From Oceanobacillus jordanicus (GTDB taxonomy: Bacteria; Bacillota; Bacilli; Bacillales; Amphibacillaceae), in assembly GCF_022095695.1 (NCBI RefSeq), contig NZ_JAIFZM010000010.1:1-64000 (forward strand): DNA of 64,000 bases, written 5' to 3'. Below are positions 18,084-26,706 of the stretch, piece after piece (position 1 is the stretch's first letter; every line of letters starts with the position of its first letter). Below the pieces are notes generated by a model. That model worked only from the letters and a program-made list of their open reading frames with translations. It had not been told where the DNA came from and searched no databases. The translations under genes were made by a program, and so were the position numbers.

Positions 18084-18189
18084 TCCACTCCTAAATTGGA
18101 CTACGAATATATATTCTTCGTTCATCCATTCTATCATTTTCCATTTAGGTTATATAGATAAATATTTTTAAATGAAAGTTGAAAAATCT

Positions 18190-18365
18190 CTGTACAATAT
18201 TAATTGTGTGTTGCAAAAGAGAACGGTTCTTCAGCCACTATGATACTATCAGCTAATTTTATAAAGTGAAACTTCAATCAGTGGGGTTTTCGTTCTTCCC
18301 AACTGATTTGTTAGTTGAACGAATCGGAGCGTTAGCGTCTGTTACTCCCACTTAACTTCACTGTT
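18190..18365. repeat. Intergenic dyad region, possible dispersed repeat
   Basis: GTGAAAC...AGTGGG near 18267-18285 and CCCACTT...GTTTCAC near 18346-18369 form an interrupted inverted repeat around a GC-richer core (CGAATCGGAGCGTTAGCG). The right arm reaches the end of the pepF gene. The composition differs from the AT-rich spacers around it. I see no second full copy in the window, only weak similarity near 29215-29245. It may serve as the pepF terminator. Confidence 0.4.
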
Positions 18366-20189
18366 TCACTTCATATTTTGAAGTGGGGTTCTTACGGACG
18401 CTTGCACCGCGATAAATTCCTTCACATCATTCATACACAGCTCCATCCCTTTTTCCCAAAATGACTCGGAAGTAATATCTTCTCCGAGGTGTTTCATCAC
18501 TAGTTCTTCCGTTGACATACTTCCGGAATCACGAAGGAATGCAAGATAATCTTTTTCGAATCCTCTTCCTTTTTCTTTTGCCTTTGCATAAATACTCAAG
18601 GAAAGTAGGTATCCAAATGTATATGGAAAGTTATAAAATGGAGATTTGGTAATATAGAAATGTGGCGTCCAAACCCATGAGTGAACAGGGATATGACCAA
18701 GTGAACCATTATATCCTATATCCATAGACTCTTTCATTAATGTATTCAAACGAGTTGTTGAAACAAACCCCTGCTTTCTTTCCTCATAAAATTTCTTTTC
18801 AAATAGGAACCTTGCATTTATATTCATAAAGTTCATTACGCTTCTCTTTAATTTTTCATCTAATAAGAGTAGTTTATCTTTTTTTGTAGTTGCCTGATCT
18901 ATTGCCGCATCTAATACGATCATCTCCAAAAAAGTAGAAGCTGTTTCTGCGAGACTCATAGGATATTGCTTGTTAATACTATCAACATCCTTCATGGCAT
19001 GATTATGAAAGGCATGTCCAAGTTCATGTGTAAGAGTTAGCAAGTCCTTTATCGTTCCTGAATAAGTCATGTAAACTCTGGATTCACCTGTTTGTGGGAA
19101 ACCTATACAGAATGGGACTGCTGATTTATTTGGACGATTTTCAGATTCCACCCACCCCTTTTCAAATGCATTAGAAATAAAGCTTGCTAATTCTGGACCA
19201 AATTGGCTTAGATGACTTGTCACAAATTTCACAGCCTTATCGTAGTCAATATGCTGATCACTATTTGTAATGGGAGCCCAGAAATGATAGGAATTGAGTT
19301 TCGCTTCCCCTAAAATCTCAGCCTTTCCATTTAGATATTCAGTAAATGCATTTTTATGTTTATCCACTGCTCCCCACATTACTTCTAGGGTCTCCTCTTT
19401 TATTCTGTTATTTAACAAGGGTTCTTCTAAAATATTTTCAACTCCTTTGTTCTTATACACTTGTAATCGGAAACCAGCAATGTGATTTAGAATCTGTGCA
19501 AACAATCCCTCTTTTTCTTTCCAAACATTTTCTAATGCCTCATGAGAAGCTTTGCGTACTTCCGCATTTGGGTCTGCCCTTAAATTTATAGCCTGACCAA
19601 CTGATAATGTATTTTCCTTTCCATTAATTGATACTTTAACTTTTATGCTACTCATCAGCGTTTTGTAAAACGAATACCAAGCGTGATAACCATCTATCAT
19701 TAAATCAGATATTAGCCGCTCCTCTCTTTCAGATAGTTGTAACCTACCTTTTTGTCGCCATTCATTTAATATATATTTATAATTACTTAATATCTCTGTA
19801 TCCAACATTTCATTCCATAACTTCTCTTCTATTTGTTGAAGGAGTTGCTGTGTTCTTTTGACACTTGTTTCAAAACTAGCATTAAGATAACCTACTTTAT
19901 CCTCCAGTGTAGAAGCTTTTTGATCTTTTGGATTTTGTGCCAGTAGGCATACGACAAAAGATTTGGCTTGTAATACGTTCATTTCAATTTCACTAATCAA
20001 TCTAATTAACTCTGTTACCTCTACTGGTTCAGCAATACATTTCGAACTTACAAAACTACCAACTTTACTGTTAAAATCTTTTATCTTTCTTTCTGTATTT
20101 CGTAGATGTTCAACTAATTGTGGTGACTCACTCTCGCCCGGAAATATGGAGTCTAAGTCCCATACTTCACGATAAACACCATTTTTCAT
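18366..20189 (-). CDS. M3 family oligoendopeptidase (PepF-like)
   Basis: A 607-residue zinc metallopeptidase of family M3, cytoplasmic, that cleaves oligopeptides. The HExxH zinc motif is in LTHELGHAFHN near residue 395, and the third ligand glutamate is in MSLAETASTF about 25 residues later. The C-terminal YITKSPFYNFPYTFGYL segment is typical of the PepF group. The start at 20189 has GGAGGGAG upstream. An in-frame start six codons earlier is inside the ribosome binding region. It is divergent from the acyl-activating gene and has no operon partner. Confidence 0.9.
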   Translation of the reverse strand: MKNGVYREVWDLDSIFPGESESPQLVEHLRNTERKIKDFNSKVGSFVSSKCIAEPVEVTELIRLISEIEMNVLQAKSFVVCLLAQNPKDQKASTLEDKVGYLNASFETSVKRTQQLLQQIEEKLWNEMLDTEILSNYKYILNEWRQKGRLQLSEREERLISDLMIDGYHAWYSFYKTLMSSIKVKVSINGKENTLSVGQAINLRADPNAEVRKASHEALENVWKEKEGLFAQILNHIAGFRLQVYKNKGVENILEEPLLNNRIKEETLEVMWGAVDKHKNAFTEYLNGKAEILGEAKLNSYHFWAPITNSDQHIDYDKAVKFVTSHLSQFGPELASFISNAFEKGWVESENRPNKSAVPFCIGFPQTGESRVYMTYSGTIKDLLTLTHELGHAFHNHAMKDVDSINKQYPMSLAETASTFLEMIVLDAAIDQATTKKDKLLLLDEKLKRSVMNFMNINARFLFEKKFYEERKQGFVSTTRLNTLMKESMDIGYNGSLGHIPVHSWVWTPHFYITKSPFYNFPYTFGYLLSLSIYAKAKEKGRGFEKDYLAFLRDSGSMSTEELVMKHLGEDITSESFWEKGMELCMNDVKEFIAVQASVRTPLQNMK

Positions 20190-20430
20190 ATTTCTCCCTC
20201 CATCCACCTATCTACATTCACAACAGCAATTACTAGCTGACAATTCAAATAATTATATATCCTCATCTTACATGAAACCGTCACCTAACAAAATACTATT
20301 TGAGCTTTGTGTGCTAATAGAGCATCCAAATATTTTCCTTTTTCCCTCAAAAGTTTTGAAGGTTATATTTGAAAGTTCTATAATGAATACTAGGTTCGAA
20401 ATATTTTTACATATCAAGGAGGAACAGTTT

Positions 20431-22179
20431 ATGCCAACAAAGGACAATGCAACTGAATCTACCATTACTGAGGATATCTCTGCAAGACGAGCAGCACTTG
20501 ATGCTAGATTTAATAAATGGCCACGTAATACGATTTCCACACACTTTTATCAAGCCAGTTCTACATATCCTGAAAGAATGTATATTCAAACAGATAACGA
20601 TTCGATTACCTATAAAGAAACATGGAAACTCGCCAAGAACTATGCTAAAGCGTTGATCAATCTTGGTGTAAGGCGTCGGGACCATGTTGCGATTCTAATG
20701 GAAAATGACGTCGTATATCCTGCTCTCATGATTGCATGTTCAATGGTAGGCGCTGTGTTTATCCCAATAAATACCATGTTAAGCAAAAACGAATTAAAAT
20801 ACATACTTACACAATCTGATGCACGCTATTTAATCATGCATCAAGCGACAAAAAATAATCCCCTTGCTGACTCTATAACTGCTTTATTAAATGAAGAATA
20901 TTTTAAAGAAGAGACTCTGCTTCAAGAAATCATTTGTTTACCGAATCATAATGAGTTATTGGACGAGCGCTTTCTTCCATGGGAGAAATTTTGTAAGAAA
21001 GCTGAATTAATTACAGATGAGAAATGGCAAGAAAGATGGAATGCGTCCCGTTACCCTGATGAAGTAGGTGCAATCATATATACTTCTGGATCTACTGGTA
21101 CACCTAAAGGAGTAATGCTTACAGATGACATGCTGCTCAGGTCTTCCTACAGCACGTGTATGAGCAGGGCAATTGAGGATGGGCGTGTAACGTTTGCGCC
21201 ACTTCCATTTTATCATTGCTACAACCTGATAGAAGGGATCTTTGCTATGTCCTTTGTTGGTGGCTTATTGGTCGCACCACGTTCTTTTTCGCCACTGTCT
21301 GCTATGGAAATGATAGAAAAATATCAAGCAAATGACTTTCTACTTGTTCCAACCATGCTTGTTCCATTTTTGAATCATCCAAAGCTCACAGAATATGATC
21401 TGTCCAGTCTTTTTGCGATGTGGTGTGGTGCGGCACCTGCTCCTATCCCAGTATGGAAAAAGGCAATCGAATTACTTGGTCTGACAGAAATCATTACTGG
21501 CTACGGGCAGTCCGAAGTAGCATCTTCTGGTGTAACGACAGAGCTTGGTATTTCTCTTGAAACACTTACAACAAGAGTTGGCCGGCCGAAGCTTGGTGGT
21601 GTGAGTGGTCTTCCAGAATTCAATGGCAGCAATGTAGAGTACAAAACGGTAGATATCGAAACGAGAGAAACTCTACCCCATGGAAGTGTTGGAGAACTTG
21701 CCGTACGTGGTGCGACAGTTAGTCACGGTTACTATAAAAAGCCGGAAGAAACCGCAAAAGTTATCGATAAAGATGGTTGGTTACTAACAGGTGACGTAGG
21801 TCGACTAGATGAAAATGGTTATATTGAGCTAATTGGACGAACGAAGGATATTTACAAAGTATCGGGGGAATTAGTTTCCCCTCGTGAAGTGGAAGAGGCC
21901 ATTTCCAAGCATCCAATGGTCGACCAGGTTGCTGTTATCGGTGTACCGGATTCTTTAACAACAGAAGCTGGTGCCGCGTTCATTGAATTAAAAGCCGGTG
22001 AAGATTGTAAGCGAAAAGATATTTTGAGCTGGTGCACTGATTATCTCGCTCGGTTCAAGGTGCCTCGCCATATCTGGTTTATAGAATCATCAGAATGGCC
22101 ATTAACGAGTACTGGAAAGGTGCAAAAATTCCGTTTAAAGGAAATTGCCGAAGAAAGATTGGCGACAAGAAATAAATAA
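20431..22179 (+). CDS. Class I adenylate-forming enzyme (acyl-CoA/acyl-ACP ligase-like)
   Basis: A 582-residue ANL-superfamily enzyme that activates a carboxylic acid as acyl-AMP and transfers it to a thiol. The P-loop is TSGSTGTPKG at residues 218-227, the GYGQSE motif A5 follows, LLTGDVGRL is the hinge aspartate region and STGKVQKF carries the catalytic lysine. The ATG at 20431 with AAGGAGG upstream is clearly the start. A longer frame reaching 20272 lacks a signal. It heads a cluster with a hotdog thioesterase and a ketoacyl synthase, which suggests a fatty-acyl or aryl substrate for a dedicated product. Confidence 0.88.
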   Translation: MPTKDNATESTITEDISARRAALDARFNKWPRNTISTHFYQASSTYPERMYIQTDNDSITYKETWKLAKNYAKALINLGVRRRDHVAILMENDVVYPALMIACSMVGAVFIPINTMLSKNELKYILTQSDARYLIMHQATKNNPLADSITALLNEEYFKEETLLQEIICLPNHNELLDERFLPWEKFCKKAELITDEKWQERWNASRYPDEVGAIIYTSGSTGTPKGVMLTDDMLLRSSYSTCMSRAIEDGRVTFAPLPFYHCYNLIEGIFAMSFVGGLLVAPRSFSPLSAMEMIEKYQANDFLLVPTMLVPFLNHPKLTEYDLSSLFAMWCGAAPAPIPVWKKAIELLGLTEIITGYGQSEVASSGVTTELGISLETLTTRVGRPKLGGVSGLPEFNGSNVEYKTVDIETRETLPHGSVGELAVRGATVSHGYYKKPEETAKVIDKDGWLLTGDVGRLDENGYIELIGRTKDIYKVSGELVSPREVEEAISKHPMVDQVAVIGVPDSLTTEAGAAFIELKAGEDCKRKDILSWCTDYLARFKVPRHIWFIESSEWPLTSTGKVQKFRLKEIAEERLATRNK

Positions 22180-22213
22180 TTTCTAGAGTTCAAAAATAGG
22201 GAGATGCATGTAA

Positions 22214-22663
22214 ATGAAGGCTTGGCATAAGGAAGTAATACGTGTTCATTATAAAGATACGGATCAAATGGGCGTTGTCCATCACGGTAACTATGTAAAC
22301 TTGTTTGAAATAGGTCGAACCGAATGGATGCGACATGCAGGTATTCCGTACAGCAAAATGGAGGACATGGGACTTTTATTGCCTGTAATGGATCTGAATA
22401 TAAACTATCAAAAATCCGCTCGATATGATGATCTTCTTGTCATCTATACGAAAGTAAGTAATTTTTCAAAAGTACGCCTGCAGTTTGATTATGAGGCAAG
22501 GCTTATCCCAAACAATGATTCTCAAGGAGAGATAGCCGATACACCAACTGGAGAGTTGCTCGCACAAGGTTCCACTGTCCATATGTGGGTCACACGTGAT
22601 TGGAAGCCCGCCCGGATAGATCGCTTTGCACCAGAAGTATATGCGCTATTTCAAGAAGCGTAA
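22214..22663 (+). CDS. Acyl-CoA thioesterase, YbgC/4HBT hotdog family
   Basis: A 149-residue hotdog-fold thioesterase. The active-site signature is HYKDTDQMGVVHHGNYV, with D17 the expected nucleophile or base and the following histidines and asparagine in the usual places. Family members hydrolyse acyl-CoA or acyl-ACP and are often found in acyl or polyketide pathways. GGGAG lies upstream of ATG. It sits 34 bases after the adenylate-forming gene and 26 bases before the ketoacyl synthase, so the three form one operon. Confidence 0.88.
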   Translation: MKAWHKEVIRVHYKDTDQMGVVHHGNYVNLFEIGRTEWMRHAGIPYSKMEDMGLLLPVMDLNINYQKSARYDDLLVIYTKVSNFSKVRLQFDYEARLIPNNDSQGEIADTPTGELLAQGSTVHMWVTRDWKPARIDRFAPEVYALFQEA

Positions 22664-22689
22664 TTATTTTAATAGAGAGGAGCATGACT

Positions 22690-23970
22690 ATGAATGAATC
22701 GATGCCAATAGCTGTAACGGGAATGGGAACGGTGAGCCCTTACGGTGTTGGACTGTCTACGTTTTGGGACAATTTAATTGCGAATAAATCTGCTGTTAAA
22801 GAGGTTGAAGATGAACAACTGCACCAGTGGGCTCCCGTTGGTGCGCGGGTTCAAGATTTCAATCCTGCCGAATATCTACCAAAGAAGCTAGTTAAAAATA
22901 CGGATCGTTTTACCCAACTTGCACTTATTGCAGCAACAGAGGCTTTGTCTAATGCTGGTATTCTTGGAGAGGATGGCGAAACAATTGCACCCAGTATTGA
23001 TCCAGAACGGATCGGCACCTCTATTGGATCAGCTTTTGGGGGTATTCAGTCATTAGAGGAAGGGTCCGAAAAATTAGCTACAGGAAAAGCCTCGCGTGTC
23101 GGCCCTCGGCTCATTTCCAAATGCATTCCAAATGCTGCTGCAGCCACTATTGCAAAGCACTATGGTTTACGCGGTCCTTCAAGTACTCATGTAACAGCCT
23201 GTGCAGCATCAGCGCATGCGATTGGTGAGTCTACTTTCTGGTTTTGGCGTGATGATGTGGATTTCGTACTCGCTGGCGGAGCTGATTGCCTCTGGTCACC
23301 TGTTTTCCTATCAGGTTTACGTGATATGGGGGCGCTCGCAACAGAAGGCCCAGAAGACAAAACGACCTGGTCACGTCCTTTTGATCAAGATAGAACGGGA
23401 ATGTTAATGGGGGAAGGATCAGCGTTATTTGTGCTTGAACCACTAGAAAAGGCAAAAGCACGCGGTGCCCATATTCATGCCATTTTAGGCGGGTATGGCT
23501 CGTCAAATGATGCCTACCACGATACAGCACCACATCCTGATGGCACAGGTGCCGCGCTCGCGATGAAACGTGCACTGCGTTCAGCTAATTTGGGTCCCAC
23601 TGACATTGAATATGTTAATGCTCATGCTACATCAACTAAAGTCGGAGACATTGCTGAAACGAAGGCATTGCAAAGTTTATTTGGGAAACAATTGGATGCT
23701 ATCCCTGTAAGTTCGATAAAAGGTGCGGTTGGCCATCTGCTTGGAGCTGCTGGCGCAATCGAAAGCATCGCTAGCATAAAAGCAATGGAAACAGGAATTA
23801 TTCCCCCCACCCTCCATTGCAAAAATCGGGATGAGCTCGCCCCAATGGATGTCGTACCAAACCAAAGTCGTAAACAGCAGATTAAAACAGTACTAAGCAA
23901 CTCATTTGGCTTCGGTGGGCAAAACGGCACATTGATATGGAAGGCATATAATGCTGAGGAGCAGGGTTAA
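22690..23970 (+). CDS. Beta-ketoacyl-ACP synthase family protein (KAS II/FabF-like)
   Basis: A 426-residue thiolase-fold condensing enzyme. The Cys-His-His triad is complete: C171 in VTACAASAHA, H312 in NAHATSTKVGD and H349 in GAVGHLLGAAG, with K344 also in place. It joins an acyl group to malonyl-ACP to give a beta-ketoacyl product. The ATG at 22690 is preferred over the ATG at 22684 because GAGGAG is then seven bases away. It is outside any fab operon and has no acyl carrier protein gene nearby, which marks it as a special-purpose synthase rather than the housekeeping FabF. Confidence 0.88.
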   Translation: MNESMPIAVTGMGTVSPYGVGLSTFWDNLIANKSAVKEVEDEQLHQWAPVGARVQDFNPAEYLPKKLVKNTDRFTQLALIAATEALSNAGILGEDGETIAPSIDPERIGTSIGSAFGGIQSLEEGSEKLATGKASRVGPRLISKCIPNAAAATIAKHYGLRGPSSTHVTACAASAHAIGESTFWFWRDDVDFVLAGGADCLWSPVFLSGLRDMGALATEGPEDKTTWSRPFDQDRTGMLMGEGSALFVLEPLEKAKARGAHIHAILGGYGSSNDAYHDTAPHPDGTGAALAMKRALRSANLGPTDIEYVNAHATSTKVGDIAETKALQSLFGKQLDAIPVSSIKGAVGHLLGAAGAIESIASIKAMETGIIPPTLHCKNRDELAPMDVVPNQSRKQQIKTVLSNSFGFGGQNGTLIWKAYNAEEQG

Positions 23971-23985
23971 TCCCTGCTCTCTTGC
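23959..23985 (+). terminator. Weak hairpin at the end of the ketoacyl synthase gene
   Basis: GAGCAGGG and CCCTGCTC pair across the stop codon TAA at 23968-23970. The tail TCTTGC is not a clear U-tract, so read-through into the Maf gene is possible. Confidence 0.35.
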
Positions 23986-24021
23986 ATATTCTAAAACGAA
24001 AACGTAGTAGGAGGTATTAAC

Positions 24022-24597
24022 ATGTCAACTGATAAACTTATTCTCGGTTCTTCTTCCCCTAGAAGACAGGAGTTGCTAAAACAAGTAAACCTCCCCTTCT
24101 CTGTTCGTACACCAGATATTGATGAATCACAAATTACAACAAATAATCCAATCGAGAAGGTAGAACAACTAGCAATACGAAAAAGCCAAGCTATCCCTTT
24201 ATTAGATGAAAAAGAAGTGATCTTAACAGCAGATACAGTCGTTTCCTATAAGCAACAAATCTTTGAGAAGCCAAAGAACAAAAAAGCTGCTATTCAAATG
24301 ATTTCGGACTTAAGTGGAGAAATGCATGAGGTCTATACTGGTGTACAGATACGTTCTTCAAAACAGGAGCTTGTTTTTGTAGAACGAGCAGAGGTAGAAT
24401 TTTGGTCATTGTCAGAGGAAGAAATAAACTGGTATGTATCAACGCCTGATCCCTACGATAAAGCTGGCGCTTACGGGATACAGAGCCTTGGAGCAGCGCT
24501 TGTCAAAAGAATTAATGGTGACTACGCAACAATTGTCGGGCTACCTATTTCGAAGGTAGTACGAGAATTAAGGCAGTTTTCCATTTTTCCGTATTAA
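24022..24597 (+). CDS. maf: Maf family nucleotide pyrophosphatase
   Basis: A 191-residue Maf/YhdE protein, a house-cleaning enzyme that hydrolyses dTTP, UTP or modified nucleotides to the monophosphate. The N-terminal signature is LGSSSPRRQELL, the central LTADTVV carries the catalytic aspartate, and DPYDKAGAYGIQ follows. GTAGGAGG precedes the ATG. In Bacillus maf lies by radC and mreB, so this isolated position after a ketoacyl synthase is unusual. A paralogue elsewhere cannot be excluded. Confidence 0.88.
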   Translation: MSTDKLILGSSSPRRQELLKQVNLPFSVRTPDIDESQITTNNPIEKVEQLAIRKSQAIPLLDEKEVILTADTVVSYKQQIFEKPKNKKAAIQMISDLSGEMHEVYTGVQIRSSKQELVFVERAEVEFWSLSEEEINWYVSTPDPYDKAGAYGIQSLGAALVKRINGDYATIVGLPISKVVRELRQFSIFPY

Positions 24598-24637
24598 AAA
24601 AGGGCCGCCTTTGGACAAGCCCATATTTGCGATAAGC

Positions 24638-24868
24638 TTATAATGCGTGTTCAAAAAGGAGGATCTAAAGGACCGAGAAGTTCGAGGCGGCGTAGCTTTG
24701 AGTACCGGAACGTATGCAATTAATACGTGAGGAACGGAAAAGCAAGCCAACGAGCTTCCACAGGATGTGGTGACTTCGACGTTCGACACAGGACGTGTCG
24801 GAATTTAGTCGAAGGTCATCAGTACCGATGTGTCATTTTTACCGGATTTTTTTAACAACCTCTTATAA
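24638..24868 (+). repeat. Dispersed structured element D (about 231 bp)
   Basis: Noncoding element between maf and the DUF1456 gene. TTATAATGCGTGTTCAAAAA at its left end is mirrored by an imperfect complement at 24844-24868. Inside are CCACAGGATGTGG, and GACACAGGACGTGTC enclosed by GACTTCGAC and GTCGAAGGTC, forming nested hairpins. The sequence differs from copies A-C but uses the same style of hairpin with GGA in the loop. Similar sequences recur in Bacillaceae genomes as far as I recall; a search would settle it. Confidence 0.6.
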
Positions 24869-24887
24869 TATGAATCCATTTATAAGC

Positions 24888-25397
24888 TTATCCCCTATAT
24901 CGCATGCCCAGTCCTTTTAAAAAGTTCCTTGCATACCTATCTCCACATCTTCTGTAATTGCTGTGGCCTTCTTTTCGAAGCAATGCACTTAACTCTCCTT
25001 TAGAGACGTTAACCCCTACTACTTCCCAAATTGCTAACATATCCTCAGTTGTTAGCTGCAACGCTATCTTTAACTTTTTCAGCATAACATTATTAACACT
25101 GCCACTGTTTTTTATCATCATAGGCGGACGTTCAGGCTGGCCAGGTTTAGGTTCTTGTTTTCCTCTTTTATGTACAATAAGACCATTAAAAAAAGACTCC
25201 AGCATTGTATTATCACATGGAAGCTCATACTCATTTTCATCATCACTTAAGCTATCATTTAACCTGCTGAGCATTTCCTGTACATCTTCTTTTGTAACTT
25301 CCACTTCTCCTAATTGAAATATCTTAACCATATCCTCATCTTTTATATCAAGTGCATATCTTAAACGAACAAGGATATCATTATTGTTCATATCCAT
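24888..25397 (-). CDS. DUF1456 (YehS-like) family protein
   Basis: A 169-residue protein made of two copies of a DUF1456 module. The repeats begin NNNDILVRLRYALDIKDEDM and NNVMLKKLKIALQLTTEDML, with FFNGLIVHKRGK and NFLKGLGMRY closing each. A proline-rich linker (EPKPGQPERPPM) joins them. The function is not known, though duplicated helical modules are the family norm. AGGAGG lies seven bases before the ATG at 25397. An ATG two codons earlier is too close to it. The gene stands alone between two noncoding repeat regions. Confidence 0.85.
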   Translation of the reverse strand: MDMNNNDILVRLRYALDIKDEDMVKIFQLGEVEVTKEDVQEMLSRLNDSLSDDENEYELPCDNTMLESFFNGLIVHKRGKQEPKPGQPERPPMMIKNSGSVNNVMLKKLKIALQLTTEDMLAIWEVVGVNVSKGELSALLRKEGHSNYRRCGDRYARNFLKGLGMRYRG

Positions 25398-25532
25398 CGC
25401 CATTCCTCCTAATAGTCGGGTTAAATAACTAGTTTACCACGTAACGGAAAGGTTTTACAGTATGGCTGGATGATTGGACTTATGTCTGATAAAGGCGAAT
25501 ATGAAACTGCCACGTGAACCTTTTAAAGTGGC

Positions 25533-25721
25533 GTAGCTTTGCCTTGTTGTGACGCGACTTTCTCTCTTTCTGGCGCGACTCTGTCCTGATGTGACGCGGC
25601 TTTGTCTCATTCTGACGCGACTCCGCCTTGGTGCGGCGCGATATTCACTCTTTCTGACGCGACCCTGCCTTGTTGCGACGCAGCACTCCCATAAGCTAAC
25701 GCGACTCTACTTCCCAATAAC
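25533..25721. repeat. Tandem array of nine 21-bp units
   Basis: Nine degenerate units of 21 bp with the pattern GCGACTCTGYCTTGNTGTGAC, anchored by GCGAC at the start and GAC at the end of most units. The sequence differs from the array at 9838-10173, but the period is the same. Open frames with heptad-repeat translations are by-products and are not called. It sits between the DUF1456 gene start and the 3' end of the acidic protein gene at 25791. Confidence 0.9.
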
Positions 25722-25744
25722 GTGCGCTCCAAAATACATATGAA

Positions 25745-25775
25745 AGGGAGGAGCCATCACAAGGGTCCTCCCTAA
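25745..25775 (-). terminator. Possible terminator of the acidic protein gene
   Basis: AGGGAGGA and TCCTCCCT pair around a 13-base loop. On the minus strand the tail is TTTCATATG, a weak U-tract. It lies 16 bases after the stop at 25791. Confidence 0.45.
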
Positions 25776-25790
25776 GCTTACAAGCTAATC

Positions 25791-26435
25791 TTAAACTTCT
25801 CCTTCTTCTAATGGTGCGAGGGAGTCCATATGGCTGGCGATCATAGCGATAATGGTGCTAGCTTCATCCTTGCTAAAAATAAAATGAGATTCATCTTTAA
25901 TCAAATCGTCGTCTTCTGTCCAAATACGGTTTGTTCGCTTAAGTACTCCATCTCCAGTTTCTCCTACAACTCCAAACTGGTAGGAAATCTCTACCTCATC
26001 CTCGTCATAGTACGCCGTAACCTCAGGAGTTTCCCATTCCACATCGATTTCCTCAAAGTATATTTCATCCGTTTCTTCTTCATCGTCCATAATATAACCT
26101 GAGTCGTCTGTTTCAATAAAATCCGCTTCAATGTACTCGTGGAAGCTCTCATGAACAGCATCCATGATATCGTCAATATCTTCAAGCACTACTTTACTCG
26201 TCAATCCATATTCCGGGTCTATCGTTTGAATATAGAACTCTTCATTATATGGATCGAAGAATAATGTACAGAAGTAATCAATGTCCTCTTCCCCACTATA
26301 AGTGAAAAAGTCTAAACGAGGATGTTTGGCACCGCGCTCAATAGACATTCTTCCATTCTCATCGTACTTTTCACATATCGAATTAAGATTATCCTGCAAT
26401 TCCACACATACCCTATCAAACCATTCCATGTGCAT
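25791..26435 (-). CDS. Acidic protein of unknown function
   Basis: A 214-residue, strongly acidic soluble protein with runs of D and E in the middle (DDEEETDEIYFEEIDVEWE). No catalytic motif or membrane helix is visible. Its composition is compatible with a protein-interaction or salt-adapted role. The ATG at 26435 is chosen because AAGGTGG lies seven bases upstream. A GTG four codons earlier lies in the binding site. I do not recognise the family. Confidence 0.6.
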   Translation of the reverse strand: MHMEWFDRVCVELQDNLNSICEKYDENGRMSIERGAKHPRLDFFTYSGEEDIDYFCTLFFDPYNEEFYIQTIDPEYGLTSKVVLEDIDDIMDAVHESFHEYIEADFIETDDSGYIMDDEEETDEIYFEEIDVEWETPEVTAYYDEDEVEISYQFGVVGETGDGVLKRTNRIWTEDDDLIKDESHFIFSKDEASTIIAMIASHMDSLAPLEEGEV

Positions 26436-26706
26436 AGAGATTCCCACCTTTTTATTGGATTCCTCTTTAGTATGAACGGATATCCAAAAATATCTCCATG
26501 AATCAACAGGTAAATTTTGCGATATTATTATTTCACTAAAAAAATCACTATAATTAATATAGCAAACCCACTTAATAAAAATAAAAAACCCCCAGTAAGA
26601 AATGTTTTCTCTCCTTACCAGGGGACTTTTAATCCTTTATAAACCCTATATAATGAAGTACGAATCATAGAGCTAAAATGGAAAACTCTAGCTTGCTAGC
26701 GTCATC

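Noticed and set aside
20272-20430. 53-residue N-terminal extension of the adenylate-forming enzyme
   Set aside because: AAGGAGG lies correctly before the ATG at 20431, and the extension is AT-rich noncoding-like sequence.
25549-25743. Plus-strand open frame over the second tandem array
   Set aside because: Same cause: a 21-bp period without stops and no start signals.
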